In this document: piece by piece, positions 1-10,474 of the stretch
How positions within the stretch are numbered: the stretch's first letter is position 1
Layout of the letters: each line of letters begins with the position of its first letter
Source: Meconema thalassinum
Lineage: Eukaryota > Arthropoda > Insecta > Orthoptera > Tettigoniidae
Direction of reading: 5' to 3'
NCBI GenBank assembly: GCA_946902985.2
Contig: OX336388.2
Span: 1,210,216,609-1,210,280,608, forward strand
Length of the DNA stretch: 64,000 bases
The notes under the pieces: model-generated
What the model was told of the DNA's origin: nothing
Seen by the model: the letters and a program-made list of their open reading frames with translations, nothing else
Database searches by the model: none
Position numbers and translations under genes: made by a program

Positions 1-207
1 TACCTATTGTAAAATGGATTTACTAAGTCAGAAACCTTCCTTGGAGTGTACTAAACATCTCACCCAAGTTTCATCGCAATCGGACGAATGGTATATGAAC
101 GCATAGGAGACATACATACCCGCAAACTATCACGTACATTGATTTTTAGCCTACTTTCGATTTTTGCAAAAAATGAAAGTAGACTTATGAGATCAACACA
201 GGGCGAA
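1..207. repeat. Remnant arm and centre of a palindromic (foldback-like) repeat
   Basis: Bases 60-120 read as an inverted, diverged counterpart of a motif in the right arms of the other palindromes: a stretch like AGTTTCATCGCAATCGG, which in those copies is CGATTTCAATGAAA. Around 150-195 is the family centre: a GCCTACTTTC stretch, its inverted partner GAAAGTAG, and ACTTATGAGATCA, followed by a GT-rich tract. The same order occurs at about 13140-13210, 36347-36470, 46790-46860 and 56606-56710. The left arm runs off the window start. This is homology by eye only. Confidence 0.55.
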
Positions 208-320
208 AAAAGTGTGTCTGTCTGTGTGTGTGTATGTGTGTGTGTGAGTCTGTGTGTGTGTGTGTGTATGTGTGTGTGTGAGTCTGTGTGTGTGTGTGTC
301 TGTGTGTGAGTGTGTGTACT
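208..320. repeat. (GT)n microsatellite next to the palindrome centre
   Basis: Almost pure GT/TG dinucleotides with scattered C and A substitutions. It starts just after the TATGAGATCA centre motif, where the other palindrome copies carry a (GT)n or (CTGT)n tract. It therefore looks like an integral part of the repeat rather than a chance microsatellite. Open frames across it encode only Val/Cys or Thr/His runs and are not genes. Confidence 0.9.
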
Positions 321-334
321 CTGAATGTCTGTCC

Positions 335-2757
335 CCCCCTATCAATTCGAACACGGTGAATGCGAATTGAACGAAATTTGGTACAAAGGTAGCACTAGCA
401 AAGGACACCTCAGTGTCATGTTTTATATCGCCGCCATCTTGACGGAAACGCAATGGCGGCCCCACAAATGTTCAAAGCTTAAATCAAATTACGACTAACC
501 TAATCATCCGATCTCTACCAAATTTTGCAACAACATACCTTTATGGGGGGAGCATCCTTTGACCAAACCAATAGGTCATCAGCGTTATAGTTTGCAGATG
601 GCGGCCATCTTTGTGTGAAAATCGATTCCCCCTATTAATTCGAACACGGTGCAACCGAATGGAACGAAATTTGGTACAGAGGTAGTACTAACAAAAGGCA
701 CCTCAGTGTCATGCTTTATATCGCCGCCATCTTGACGGAAACGTAATGGCGGCCACACAAATGTTCAAAGCTTAAATCAAATTACGACTAACCTAATCAT
801 TTGATCTCTACCAAATTTTTCAACACCATACCTTTACGGGGGGAGGATCCTTTGACCAAACTAATAGATCATCAGCCTAATAGTTTGCGGATGGCGGCCA
901 TCTTTGTGTGAAAATCGATTCCCTCTATTAATTCGAACACGGTGCAACCGAATGGAACGAAATTTGGTACAGAGGTAGTACTAACAAAAGGCACCTCAGT
1001 GTCATGTTTTATATCGCCGCCATCTTGACGGAAACGTAATGGCGGCCACACAAATGTTCAAAGCTTAAATCAAATTACGATAACCTAATCATCCGATCTC
1101 TACCAAATTTTTCAACAACATACCCTTATAGAGGAAGCATCCTTTGACCAAACGAATAGGTCATTAGCCTAATAGTTTGCGGATGGCGGCCATCTTTGTG
1201 TGAAAATCAAACACGGTGAAACCGAATGGAACGAAATTTGGTACAGAGGTAGCACTAGCAAAGGGTATCTCAGTGTCATGTTTTATATCGCCGCCATAGT
1301 GACAGAAACGTAATGGCGGCCACACAAATGTTCAAAGCTTAAGTTAAATTACGACTAACATAACCATCCGATCTCTACCAAACTTTGCAACAACATACCT
1401 TTATGGAGGAAGCATCCTTTGACCAATCTAATAGGTTATTAGCCTAATAGTTTGCGGATGGCGGCCATCTTTATGTCAAAATTGCTTCCCCCTATTAATT
1501 CGAACATGGTGGAACCGAATGGAACGAAATTTCGTTCAGAGGCAGCACTAGCAAAGGGCACCTCAGTGTCATGTTTTGTATCGCCGCCGTATTGACAGAA
1601 ACGTAAAGGCGGCCACACAAATGTTCAAGGCTTAAGTTAAATTACGACTAACATAACCATCCGATCTCTACCAAACTTTGCAACAACATACCTTTATGGA
1701 GGGAGCTTCCTTTGACCAATCTAATAGGTTATTAGCCTAATAGTTTGCGGATGACGGCCATCTTTATGTCAAAATTGATTCCCCCTATTAATTCGAACAG
1801 GGTGGAACCGAATGGAACGAAATTTGGTACAGAGGTAGCACTAGCAAAGGGCACCTTAGTGTCATGTTTCATATCGCCGCCATCTTGGCTGAAACGTAAT
1901 GGCGGCCACACGAATGTTCAAAGCTTAAATCAAATTATGATTAACCTAATCATCCGATCTCTACCAAATTCTGCAAGTACATACCTTGATGGAGTGAGCA
2001 TCCTTTGACCAATCTAATAGGTCATTCGCCTAAGAGTTTGAGGATGGCGGCCATCTTTATGTCAAAATTGATTCCGCCTATTAATTCGAACACGGTGGAA
2101 CCGAATGGAACGAAATTTGGTACAGAGGTAGCACTAGCAAAGGGCACCTCAGTGTCATGTTTTATATCGCCGCCATCTTGACTGAAAAGTAATGGTGGCC
2201 ACACGAATGTTCAAAGCTTAAGTCAAATTACGATTAACCTAATCATCCGATCTCTACCAAATTTCGCAACTACATACCTTTGCGGAGGGAGCATCCTTTG
2301 ACCAATCTAATAGGTCATTCGCCTAATAGTTTTCGGATGGCGGCCATCTTTGTGTCAGAATCGATTCCCCCTATTAATTCAAACACGGTGAAACCGAATG
2401 GAACGAAATTTGGTACAGAGATAGCACTAGCAAAGGGCATCTCAGTGTCATGATTAATATCGCCGCCATATTGACAAAAACGTGATGGCGGCCACACAAA
2501 TGTTTAAAGATTAAATCAAATTAGGACTAACATAATCATCCGATCTCTACCAAACTTTGCAAAACATACCTTTATGGAGGGAGAATCCTTTGACCAATCT
2601 AATAGGTCATTAGCCTAATAGTTTGCGGATGGCGGCCATCTTTATGTCAAAATTGATTCCCCCTATTAATTCGATCACGGTAGAACCGAATGAACGAAAT
2701 TTGGTACAGAGGTAGCACTAGCAAAGGGCACCTCATATTCATGTTTAATATCCCTAT
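335..2757 (+). repeat. Tandem array of about 292-bp units, roughly eight copies
   Basis: The landmark GATGGCGGCCATC recurs at about 598, 890, 1182, 1458, 1750 (GATGACGG variant), 2043, 2336 and 2628, which are steps of 292, 292, 276, 292, 293, 293 and 292. Each unit also carries CCCTATTAATTCGAACACGG, CGAAATTTGGTACAGAGG, a block reading ATATCGCCGCCATCTTGAC and CAAATGTTCAAAGCTTAA. The short unit near 1205 lacks the CCCCTATTAATTCG stretch. The array ends in a truncated unit near 2757. Units are diverged but clearly homologous. The 292-bp period is the same as in the palindrome arm at 56827-57118. Confidence 0.92.
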
Positions 2758-3839
2758 AGCACGTTGTATTTCAAACAGCTACTACAACCAACATTCAATC
2801 ATACTCCTTGAAAAGGACAAAGAGTTATAACAATACCCATGCATTTAGGAGAAAGTAGGCTATATGTTCTTTACTGAACATCTTGTTATATATATAGATG
2901 TACAGTCGGGTATAAATAAAATGAGTGCGTTTGAATCGGCCTCACTCCCCTACTTCCTTATAGCACTAGGGCCGGGCGGGTAGTCTTCATGGAGTGCACA
3001 CAGCCCTTGATGCGGTAGTTCTCGCACGGGACCGCTCATTTGTGTATAATGTACAAATGTTGTGAAATAAAAATCAGGAAGTAAGTATATTAATAAAATA
3101 ACGATAATCAAACTCTTGTTTATTTGAATCTTTCCCTCCCTTTCTCTTGGTTATTTGAACCCCTTTTGTTTGGAACTCTCATAAATTGAACATTTTGTCT
3201 GGTCCCTTGAGTTTCAAATGATCGAGAGTCACTGTACTTGATGCAGAGACAGAACTATGATGTGCTTCTTTAAGGACTTTAAGCCCTTTAGAGATGAAAA
3301 GAAGCTGAGGTGTATGCCATGTATCGCTCCTTCACAGGACTATCAGATCCACTTAGCACGGGCTGTCTCCTCCCCACGAGACACTGTATGGAAGTTATAA
3401 TTTCCCTTCTGACGCTCCTAAAGCTAATAATGCAATATCATTATGCAGAAGCGAGCCATTATCAATTATGGATATCATTATTTGGAGAAGAATTTTCTAA
3501 AGAGGGAGAGTGGAAATATGACATCCGTCTATTATGTTCATGAAATTACTGATATATGTACCCAACTCCTCGAAGCCAGGGGTTCTCGCCCTATGTTACT
3601 GGGGCTATAACTGATCTGTACCTTTCAGTATCAGCACCGGCTAGTAGGGTGCATATTTTCAAAATTATTTTCTGCTAGCATATTAATGAATTAAATCTTG
3701 TGAAGAAAACATCCTCATTTTCCCGACAAACGCGATAATTCTGGTGTGTTTATTTTTTCTTCAAAAATAATTTATATAGGACATGCCATTTTTATGTAAA
3801 CAACACCGCATATTTGAAACAGTTATTAAGGCTGCAGTT
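2758..3839. other. No recognisable feature
   Basis: AT-rich sequence with no long open frame, no terminal repeats and no family I recognise. The short frame at 3310-3543 has no motif and is probably chance. Confidence 0.5.
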
Positions 3840-4012
3840 GTTTCCGAAGTAGTAGGATTGAATCTCGACATAATCAATTGCTATTTGTCCCTAGATTTAC
3901 TGGCACGTTGAAGATCCCGTTCAGTGAAAAATTCTGGCTTCCAGATATTCTAATACCGCAGTTGATTAAAGGGGACGTTAAACCTATAACATTATTATTA
4001 TTATCAATTATC
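3840..4012 (+). repeat. SINE-like 3' end with an ATT-rich tail
   Basis: The stretch ends GGGGACGTTAAACCTATAAC followed by a short (ATT)n tail near 3990-4012, the usual 3' end of a SINE. A TTGAATCTCGA motif near 3857 could be a degenerate B box, but no convincing A box or target duplication is visible. It is probably a truncated copy. Confidence 0.4.
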
Positions 4013-4259
4013 ATTATTTTAACCATAATCAACATTAATATCATAATCCTATTTTAGGTGGTAATTTTCTAACACATTGTGCCTTTTACTTAAATACAGG
4101 CTTTGGTAACGGGTTCGATTAACTGAAGGAAGAGCTTGGGGCAGGGATTTAATTGGTATTGCAGACAACGTGCCAGCTCAACGTAGCAGGTTTGGCCACT
4201 AATTTGATGACAGACGAACAATTCAAGCATTCTAGAAGCAGCTCCATGTTCATCGAATG

Positions 4260-4595
4260 TTATAGACATGAATTTCTTTTAGATGGGCTAAATGCAGTGT
4301 GTTCACCGGGAAACGCTAACTTGGCGCTGGCTTCCATAGCGAAGGATCGCTGCGTTGCGCCGGCAGCTTCCACCAAATGATCGGCAAGGTTCAGAAACAG
4401 CCTTCTACTATCCGCAGTTGCCAGGCGAACAATAGCCCAGCATTGAATGATGCCGGTTCCTGACTGCGTGGGCAGTTCTTCAGTGCTGCTATCCACGGCT
4501 GGTTGCGTTTCCTGGCCAATCCCTATATTCTTAGTAAAGAAACGGCGGCCAAAGCCTCCCGCATTCGTCACACATTGTAATTGTCGGTCTTCCAC
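4260..4595 (-). CDS. Orphan GC-rich reading frame, function unknown
   Basis: A 111-codon minus-strand frame in a stretch clearly richer in G and C than its AT-rich surroundings. The middle of the product (IIQCWAIVRLATADSRR, then FLNLADHLVEAAGATQ) has the balanced composition of a real amphipathic protein rather than of translated repeat. I do not recognise the family. No matching exon is visible nearby and I could not confirm splice sites. It could be a lone exon, a degraded gene or processed-pseudogene fragment, or a chance frame on non-coding sequence. The plus-strand frames at 4153-4380 and 4447-4656 overlap it and look like shadows. Confidence 0.25.
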   Translation of the reverse strand: MEDRQLQCVTNAGGFGRRFFTKNIGIGQETQPAVDSSTEELPTQSGTGIIQCWAIVRLATADSRRLFLNLADHLVEAAGATQRSFAMEASAKLAFPGEHTAFSPSKRNSCL

Positions 4596-4829
4596 CTATA
4601 AAATGGCTTGTACTCATTGCACAATAAATGACCTAGCAGTTAAAAAGCAACCTTGATCATCACCATGATCGTAACTACAATTCTTGGAATAAAATTATGC
4701 TATAATATTATTAATCCTTAAAATTAAGTGGAAACCTCACTATATAATGTCAATTAGCGGTAAATCAAAGATAATTCAGCTGGTAATACTACTACGAATT
4801 GCACGATGTAATATAGTTAGGTCCAAGTC

Positions 4830-5105
4830 TCGTGTGGAAAAACTGAGTAGATATGGGTTCGATTCCCACCTCCGTCATCCTTGAAGTGGTTTACTGTGGT
4901 TTTTCACTTATACTTTAGGCGAATGCTGAGATGGTTCCTAAATAAGTCCACGGTCGCCTGCTTCCCAATCCTCACCTGAATTACAAATACACACGCTAAT
5001 ACAGCCATCACAATAACACATATCATCAGGCAAATTCTACACAGCCCCAAGTAGACGGGGCTGAAATACCACGATGTCCAAGCCCCTCAAATGAAAGTGC
5101 AACAA
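4830..5105 (+). mobile_element. tRNA-derived SINE, family 2 (head truncated)
   Basis: The B-box-like motif GGGTTCGATTCCCACCTC at about 4854 is followed by the family-2 body: a TGGTTT..GGTTTTTCAC block, CACGGTCGCCTGCTTCCC, AATTACAAATACACAC, ATACAGCCATCACAATAACA, then a tail ending near CCAAGCCCCTCAAATG. Flanks GTTAGGTCCAA (about 4818) and GTTAGGCCCAA (about 5112) may be the target duplication. The A-box half is degenerate. Confidence 0.75.
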
Positions 5106-5860
5106 CAACAGTTAGGCCCAAACTCTTTTGTTTGGTCGTAACCTGTTTACCAGCTCTTGATGGATGCAGTATTTTTGCACTTGTCTGTTGGTACAGACTA
5201 GAGTCTCATTCATGGCTGTTATTATATGGAAGCTACTGAGGTATGAGTGGTGCTGGGTAATGGCATTCAGGGCATAGATAGTGTCTATGGATGCTGTGAA
5301 AGGTTCTAGTCGGTTAGGAACCATCTTAGCATTCGCCTACAGTATAAGTGAGAAACCACAGTAAATCACTTAGTACTGCTGTATCGACTCAGTGAGGAAA
5401 TCAATGGCAAACTACTTCACTCCTCACCTTGCTTAGTAAGCCTCATTATAGTGCTCCCTTTGTTTTTTGTGGGTTTCTTAACCGATAGTTACACTTTTTT
5501 GAGGACCCAACCAGCCTCCGGGCTGACTACCTAACAGACATGTAATACATCAGTCACCGATATCACGAACTGTCGATAACATTAAAAATCTAATTATTTC
5601 GAAATGGTACTTGAAACTACTAGAGAGATTAGGAACATTGTGGCAGCACAAGGAAATGTCCTGAAAAACGTGTATCAAGTACACTTTCATTTATAGGAAA
5701 TGTAGAGTAGGCAATTTAGAGCGAACTACAGTTACCAGGCGCGCGCACGCCTTCCGCCAGCCAACCTAACTTGGGCCTCATATTGCGCGCAAGTAGAATC
5801 AGTAAGCGAGTACATTAATTAATGGATAATTCACCAGAAAATCATGAGTAAATAACTATC
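5106..5860. other. No recognisable feature
   Basis: Anonymous AT-rich sequence with a GCGCGC-rich patch near 5740-5800. The 70-codon minus frame at 5112-5324 lies partly in SINE-like sequence and has no recognisable domain. Confidence 0.5.
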
Positions 5861-5865
5861 TTTTC

Positions 5866-6210
5866 ACAGAAGATGCTGAAAATGTTCACCTTCAACTGAC
5901 AGACAGGCGTTGTACCGTGTAAATGAGTTAGTGTTTACACATTTTACTGTAATTTACCTTTTGTAATAAGGTATATCTGCTGTCGTATATTGTTCTCTAG
6001 CTCCACTAGAGTACGGGTAATTGATCTGTACACTTTGTATTTTAAATTACCCAACAAGTAAACATCAAGCGGACTTAGGTCCGTGCTTCGAATAATTACA
6101 GTAAACACGCGGGGTGGTACAGGAGTAGCTACATAATGTAACGATGTAACTTTCAAAGTTACTGTCTGTCAGCTGAAGGAGAACATTTTCAGCATCTTCT
6201 GAGAAAAGGT
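5866..6210 (-). pseudogene. C-terminal fragment of a DDE transposase with an inverted duplicate of its end
   Basis: On the minus strand, the frame from about 6090 to 5944 reads DLSPLDVYLLGNLKYKVY followed by RTLVELENNIRQQI. This matches the segment after the catalytic region of insect Tc1/mariner-like DDE transposases of the kind whose N-terminus is annotated as DUF4817 (usual form: SPDLTP, then YLWG, then LK, then an LEEL..NIR helix). Further downstream on the minus strand (5908-5862), in another frame, CLSVEGEHFQHLL and a stop give the usual C-terminal end. At 6161-6210 the same end (CLSAEGEHFQHLL) occurs on the plus strand, so about 47 bp of coding end is present as an inverted repeat about 250 bp apart. 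The N-terminal two thirds are missing. Matching family fragments lie at 30238-30430 and 62847-63360. Confidence 0.75.
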
Positions 6211-6641
6211 AAGTTCTAACCTTTAACTGGCGACTTGAGGTCATCCGAACTCCCAAGAAATGAAAAAGAAACCTTCTGTGCTTCTTTAATTAAATCTTGC
6301 AGGAAGCTGTTGTTTATGTTACCTTCTTATCTTTGTGCTGATACTTCACATCTTTGATGATGAAAGTTTAGTGGCCCTGGTTAGCTCGCCTCGTTAGGTT
6401 GATGTTAATGTACTCTGTTACGGTTTCTGCCTCCGCGCAATCTGCAGCCTGGTCTCGATTGGCTGGCGTAAGGCGTGTACACGCCTGGTAGCTGGCCCCT
6501 GTCTTCACTTCAGCAAAAAAGTTCACCCTGTACATATTTTTGAAACTCAGCAATTCTTCTAGGTTTGTGCCGTGTCTTGTGTGAGGTTTCACCTAGGACA
6601 CCAAGCTGGCTCATCAGCGGGCTCATGGTGTCCCAGCCCGG
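6211..6641. other. Anonymous flank of the hAT-like MITE
   Basis: No gene seen. The motif AATTCTTCTAGGTTTGTG near 6550 recurs near 7213 on the other side of the MITE, so the MITE lies between two copies of a short direct duplication or inside a local repeat. Confidence 0.45.
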
Positions 6642-7066
6642 CAGTGGTGGATCCAGGCCTTGCGGGGCCCTGGGCGATATGATAAGGCGGGGCCCACAAC
6701 CATAGGAAATAAAAAAATATGAAATCAAATCGAAAGTAGTTTTGTAAAAATTATAAAATAAAGATTAGTTACAATATTTTGAGTACACTACAGTATTTTT
6801 TTAATAATATGAAAGAAACCTTTAAGTCCCCTTGAAGAAGATTATGTAAACAATAAAATATTACTTTGCCACTTTTTTCCGGCTGAAGTTTTCTATTATT
6901 TCACCGAAATCTAAACTTGCTAAACGGTCAACAGAGGTCATAGCTGCACTGAAAAATAAAATTATAAATTAGTTTGAAAAGTAAAATTAATTAATTAAAT
7001 TTAACAAAATCATGGCGCGGGGCCCTGGTCGGTCGCCCTCCTCGCCCTCCCCTAGATCCGCCCCTG
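6642..7066. mobile_element. hAT-like non-autonomous DNA transposon (MITE)
   Basis: The ends are inverted repeats: CAGTGGTGGATCCAGG on the left and CCTAGATCCGCCCCTG on the right (CAGGGGCGGATCTAGG on the other strand). A start of CAG(G/T)GGCGGATC is typical of hAT-superfamily elements. A GGGGCCC motif lies just inside both ends. The 8-bp flanks CAGCCCGG and CCGCCAGG agree at 6 of 8 positions, fitting a decayed 8-bp hAT target duplication. The 425-bp AT-rich interior has no transposase, so it would need a hAT transposase supplied in trans. Confidence 0.7.
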
Positions 7067-7398
7067 CCGCCAGGAACCCCAAAGGAGTAGCAAACTGCGC
7101 GCTACCTGCGCCTCTTTACTGCGAGAACTAAAAGCTCAAGCAGCCATAACCTCCCTATGAAGGCTTCCAAACAGATGGTATATTGGCTTTCACGGCCAGT
7201 GAATTAAAACTCAGAAATTCTTCTAGGTTTGTGTCGTGTCTTGTGTGGGGATTCTCTATTACATTTTAAATTAAGAAAGGAAACTCATACACTTGAAATT
7301 ATCGCCACAACAAAGTAACGGTCAAGTCTGAAATTGTTTTCAGTACGAAAAATTACACAGGTGAAATCATTTTGATAAGAACAATATTATATGAAAAT
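7067..7398. other. No recognisable feature
   Basis: Anonymous sequence between the MITE and a SINE. No open frame of note. Confidence 0.5.
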
Positions 7399-7405
7399 AT
7401 TGAGT

Positions 7406-7727
7406 GTCTTAGGCGGCAGCACGCCAGCCTTTCACCGCTGGGTCCGTGGTTCAAATCCCGGTCACTCCATGTGAGATCTGTGCTGGACAGAACGGAGGCA
7501 GACAGGTTTTTCTCCGGGTACTCCGGTTTTCCCTGTCAAACTTTCATTCCAGCAACACTCTCCACTATCATTTCATTTCATCTGTCATTCATTTAATCAT
7601 CGCCCCAGGGGAGTGCGTCAGGCCTCGGCAGCCGGCAAAGATCATATCCTCGCCGCTAGATGGGGGCTTCATTCATTCCATTCCTGACCCGGTCGGAGAC
7701 TGGAAGCAGGCTGTGGATTTTCATTTC
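7406..7727 (+). mobile_element. tRNA-derived SINE, family 1
   Basis: The pol III A-box-like stretch TTAGGCGGCAGCACGCC and B box GTGGTTCAAATCCCGG are followed by a long conserved body (TGCTGGACAGAACGGAGG, TCTCCGGGTACTCCGGTTTT, CCAGCAACACTCTCCAC, CCTCGCCGCTAGATGG) and the terminus GGAAGCAGGCTGTGGATTTT. Flanking ATTGAGT at 7399-7405 and 7728-7734 is a likely target duplication. The usual first bases (GCCTCCGTGG) are missing. Confidence 0.9.
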
Positions 7728-7744
7728 ATTGAGTATAACAGTAC

Positions 7745-8075
7745 CACGTATTGTTCGTAGGCACATGTGTGAGTATAATGAGCCGACTCAGCATTTGACA
7801 TTTCCACACCTCATAAATCCATATGTTTTATAGCTTCTGTGGCCTATTCGTTTATTTATCAGGCTGTTGATCATCTCAATGTCGCGAGGCTGAAGGCTTG
7901 GCTAGATATGTTAACGTGATCTAGTATTTACTTTGTACTCAACATCAAGCATACCAATACCATTCTGTCACTTGCTCTTTGATGTTTTTTTACGGTCTGT
8001 ATACTGCTTCCGGCAACAGTGCATTATGTGATAATGTGATTTACTGTCTTCTGCTGTCATTTTGTGATGTTTTCT
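7745..8075 (-). repeat. Interspersed repeat R1, minus-oriented copy
   Basis: Reverse-complement match to 10546-10930: ACATGTGTGA at 7761, the CATTTCCACACCTCATAAAT block at about 7799, GGCTGTTGATCATCTCA at about 7862 and TCTGTATACTGCTTCCGGCA at about 7996 all have partners there. R1 family unknown. It joins a SINE body near 8076. Both copies keep a short matching frame (see findings). Confidence 0.75.
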
Positions 8076-8290
8076 TAGTTTGGGAGACTCGCGTGCAAAA
8101 GTGAGTTCGATTCCCACCTCAGCCTTCCTCGAAGTGATTTTCCGTGATTTCCCATTTTTACTCCAGTCAAATGTCGGGATGGTTCCTAACTTAAGGCCAC
8201 AGCCGCCTCCGTCCCAATCCACGCTTCAATTAAAATTACACACACTATTGCAGACACCACAATAACGCAGGTTATCATATAAATGAGTGA
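8076..8290 (+). mobile_element. tRNA-derived SINE, family 2 (partial)
   Basis: GAGTTCGATTCCCACCTCAG (B box) leads into the family-2 body, with GTGATTTTCCGTGATTTCCC, ACTCCAGTCAAATGTCGGGA, GGCCACAGCCGCCTCC and ACCACAATAACGCAGGTTAT. The A-box half is missing, apparently cut at the R1 junction. Confidence 0.8.
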
Positions 8291-9237
8291 TTCACTGTTA
8301 AAGGGTGTATATATATGACCAATAGCAACAGGCAATATGTCCCATTAATTATTACAAAGGGAAAGGGGCAGGATTAAAAATGTGACGTCATAAGAATCCA
8401 GGTCTTAGTGATGATGAGCAAATTAGAATGGGGGGAATAGAAAATACTTGCGAAGTATCCCTAAACTTTCGTAAAATCTGATTACAAAAATTTGCGTTCC
8501 ACAAGAATGCAAACACAGGGATTAACAAATTGAAACTTTCAATCAGGTTGCTGTAAAGAACTATTGACACGGAAGTTCCTACCATGACGCTTTTTCTTCT
8601 TGAAGCAAGTGGAGGAAAAGGAGAAGAGGTGGGGGATTTATCGATTATCTGCCCGGAGGGTGCAAAGGTTGACGAAGTAGTGCGATCTACCCAGACAGCC
8701 GCCTGTGCTCCCTGATTTACGGAAAGGATAAGGCGCGCAATGCTGATCTTGCCCTTAGCCCTTCACAGGATCGCTGTGCTTCTTAAAGTCAAGCTCCCTT
8801 CCTTTCCCAACGATAAACAATTGGAAACGTCGCAAATGTTGTTGTAAATGGAAGTATATATGGCCAAGGGCTTAACTTCTCGTTGAGTACTAAAGACCAT
8901 TAGAAGAAATACACGACTCCCCCTGCCTCGTTCCGGAAAACGAAGTGTCGCCTGTAACACAGTAGGGTGCGTTCCTTGCGGTTTAACATACTGTACACAT
9001 TCCTTTGAGCCTGGCGTTGACTGTGTGATAAACGGTACTAACTCAATTCACTGGCTTTACAGCGTCTCAGTTTAGCCTTCACAAACATTCTGCAGCTTAT
9101 CCTCGGTGAAGGAGGCACTGGAAATGTCAGCTAAATCAGTTTTACTCTCAGAATATTTAGAGGACGATCCGAGCAAGTGATGTTGCGAAAATAATTGTTT
9201 CAAACGTTTAAAATAAAGAAAGTAAACAAATGTTATT
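8291..9237. other. No recognisable feature
   Basis: No supported gene. Short minus frames at 8388-8585 and 8763-8960 have no motif. Confidence 0.5.
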
Positions 9238-9425
9238 AGAGGCTAATGACTAAAAGATAATGGTATAAAGAATGTTTGTTTATTTTTGACGGCGAATTAA
9301 GTTTTACACGTGAACATCCCAAGCTAAGAAAAGGTCACAAAATTACAGCAGAAGACAGTAAATCACAGCGCCGTATAATGCATGGTTGCCGGAAGCAGTA
9401 TACAGACCGTACAATAACAAATAAT
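9238..9425 (+). repeat. Interspersed repeat R1, partial copy
   Basis: Matches 10475-10660: GAGGCTAATGACTAAAAG, a stretch reading CATCCCAAGCTAAGAAAAG, TACAGCAGAAGACAGTAAAT and GTTGCCGGAAGCAGTATACA. It ends in AATAACAAATAATAATAC, running into an ATT microsatellite. Confidence 0.7.
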
Positions 9426-9447
9426 AATACAATAATACAATAGTACA

Positions 9448-9476
<29 letters not shown>
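9426..9476. repeat. (ATT)n/(AAT)n microsatellite
   Basis: Trinucleotide AAT then ATT runs, of the kind often found at 3' tails of SINEs and LINEs. It sits between repeat R1 and the LINE end at 9480. Confidence 0.85.
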
Positions 9477-9478
<2 letters not shown>

Positions 9479-9479
9479 T

Positions 9480-9830
9480 CGTATCAGAAACATGTTACAC
9501 AATACAAAACATTTCACTAAATACAGTTAGACCAGAACCTGTAGAGCATTCTCTGAGGCTAGGTGTAGATCCTCCGTTGTGCAGGTGGTTGGACACACAC
9601 GACATTGAATCATGTGGACGACAGTCTGATCTTCTCCGCAATCACACTTGATGTTTCCGTCTTTAGCGTAGTTCCATCTTACCATATTAGCTCTTGATTT
9701 GCCGACTCCTGATCTCAACCTATTTTGCGATTTCCATATCATCCATGCCTCGTTATGACCCGGTGGTAAAGTTTCAGATGGTGTTGTACAGGCACCAGGA
9801 AGAAGACCTTTAGCTTACCAAGATTGTAGT
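9480..9830 (-). pseudogene. LINE 3' end: C-terminal zinc-knuckle region
   Basis: Minus-strand frame 9742-9527, extended upstream in frame to about 9800, encodes PPGHNEAWMIWKSQNRLRSG and VGKSRANMVRWNYAKDG, then CDCGEDQTVVHMIQCRVC. The CxC-x8-H-x4-C spacing (a zinc knuckle) after a W.SLNRLR.GVG.C.. block is the usual C-terminus of several insect LINE reverse transcriptases. Upstream RT domains are absent, so the copy is 5' truncated. It is a different LINE lineage from 14336-18221. Clade not assigned. Confidence 0.7.
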
Positions 9831-9859
9831 CTAGCATTTAATAGTACAATAATAAATAT

Positions 9860-10095
9860 ATCAAGTGGTGTGGCCTTCGGAGAGGCTCGGTGTAGGTATT
9901 TCAAGTTGGCACTCATACAGTATATGACCAGAGGGTCTTGATAAAGATTAATTAATAATGATGGATGTATCACGAACACCCAATCCCAGGAAAAATTTAT
10001 AGGAGACTAACATCCATAGCATGGTCAGGAATCAAACCTAGGACCCCCAGGGATAAAGCTAGCGTGCTAACAACTTAGCCACAAGGACCATACAA
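9860..10095 (-). mobile_element. tRNA-derived SINE-like copy, minus strand
   Basis: GGAATCAAACCTAGGACCCC at about 10030 is a reverse-complement B box in a tRNA-like head ending GCTAACAACTTAGCCACAAG. The body extends left to about 9860. Family not matched to the other SINEs. Confidence 0.5.
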
Positions 10096-10315
10096 TTTCC
10101 CAAGTGAAAATTAAATATTTTTCTTTTCACTTCATAATGCTTTCATAATCTTACTCAATAAACACTTATCTTATGTACAGCCTATTTCTGCACCTTTCTT
10201 CTTCAGAATGCAATTTTAATTTAACACTAGGTGTGAAAATCATGTTACGTACTGTACCATAACAGCAAATTGAAATAGTATTCTCCCTGAAAGGTAGAGT
10301 TGAGTAATCTCAAGA

Positions 10316-10400
10316 CAAGACAAGAATGGAAGCGGAGACAAGACAATACAATACAAGACAAGACAAAATCGAAAACAGAGACGAGGCGAAATACGTTTAT
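10316..10400. repeat. ACAAG-rich low-complexity tract
   Basis: Repeated ACAAG and ACAAT pentamers (GACAAGACAAG, ACAATACAATACAAGACAAG) with GGAGAC spacers. Confidence 0.75.
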
Positions 10401-10474
10401 TAAAACATCTCACATTTAATACGAGGAAGATATTAAAATATTATTTAGCTTAAATCATCAAACGAACAAAGGTA

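Noticed and set aside
88..465. Two overlapping frames (73 and 90 codons) over the GT tract
   Set aside because: Their products are Val/Cys and Thr/His runs produced by the microsatellite on the two strands.
1745..2497. Small frames at 1745-2008, 2022-2204 and 2315-2497
   Set aside because: They are translations of the tandem unit in different frames and have no independent support.
335..2757. Possible CRISPR array
   Set aside because: The period is about 292 bp of continuous homologous sequence with no short repeat/unique spacer alternation, in an insect-like genome.
3310..3543. 77-codon frame
   Set aside because: No motif, no neighbouring exon, composition like the surrounding AT-rich DNA.
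7446..7760. SINE-derived frames (104 codons here; 114 codons at 37009-37353; 112 at 26959-27297)
   Set aside because: The same peptide appears in several SINE copies because the SINE body is open in one frame; it is a non-coding pol III element.
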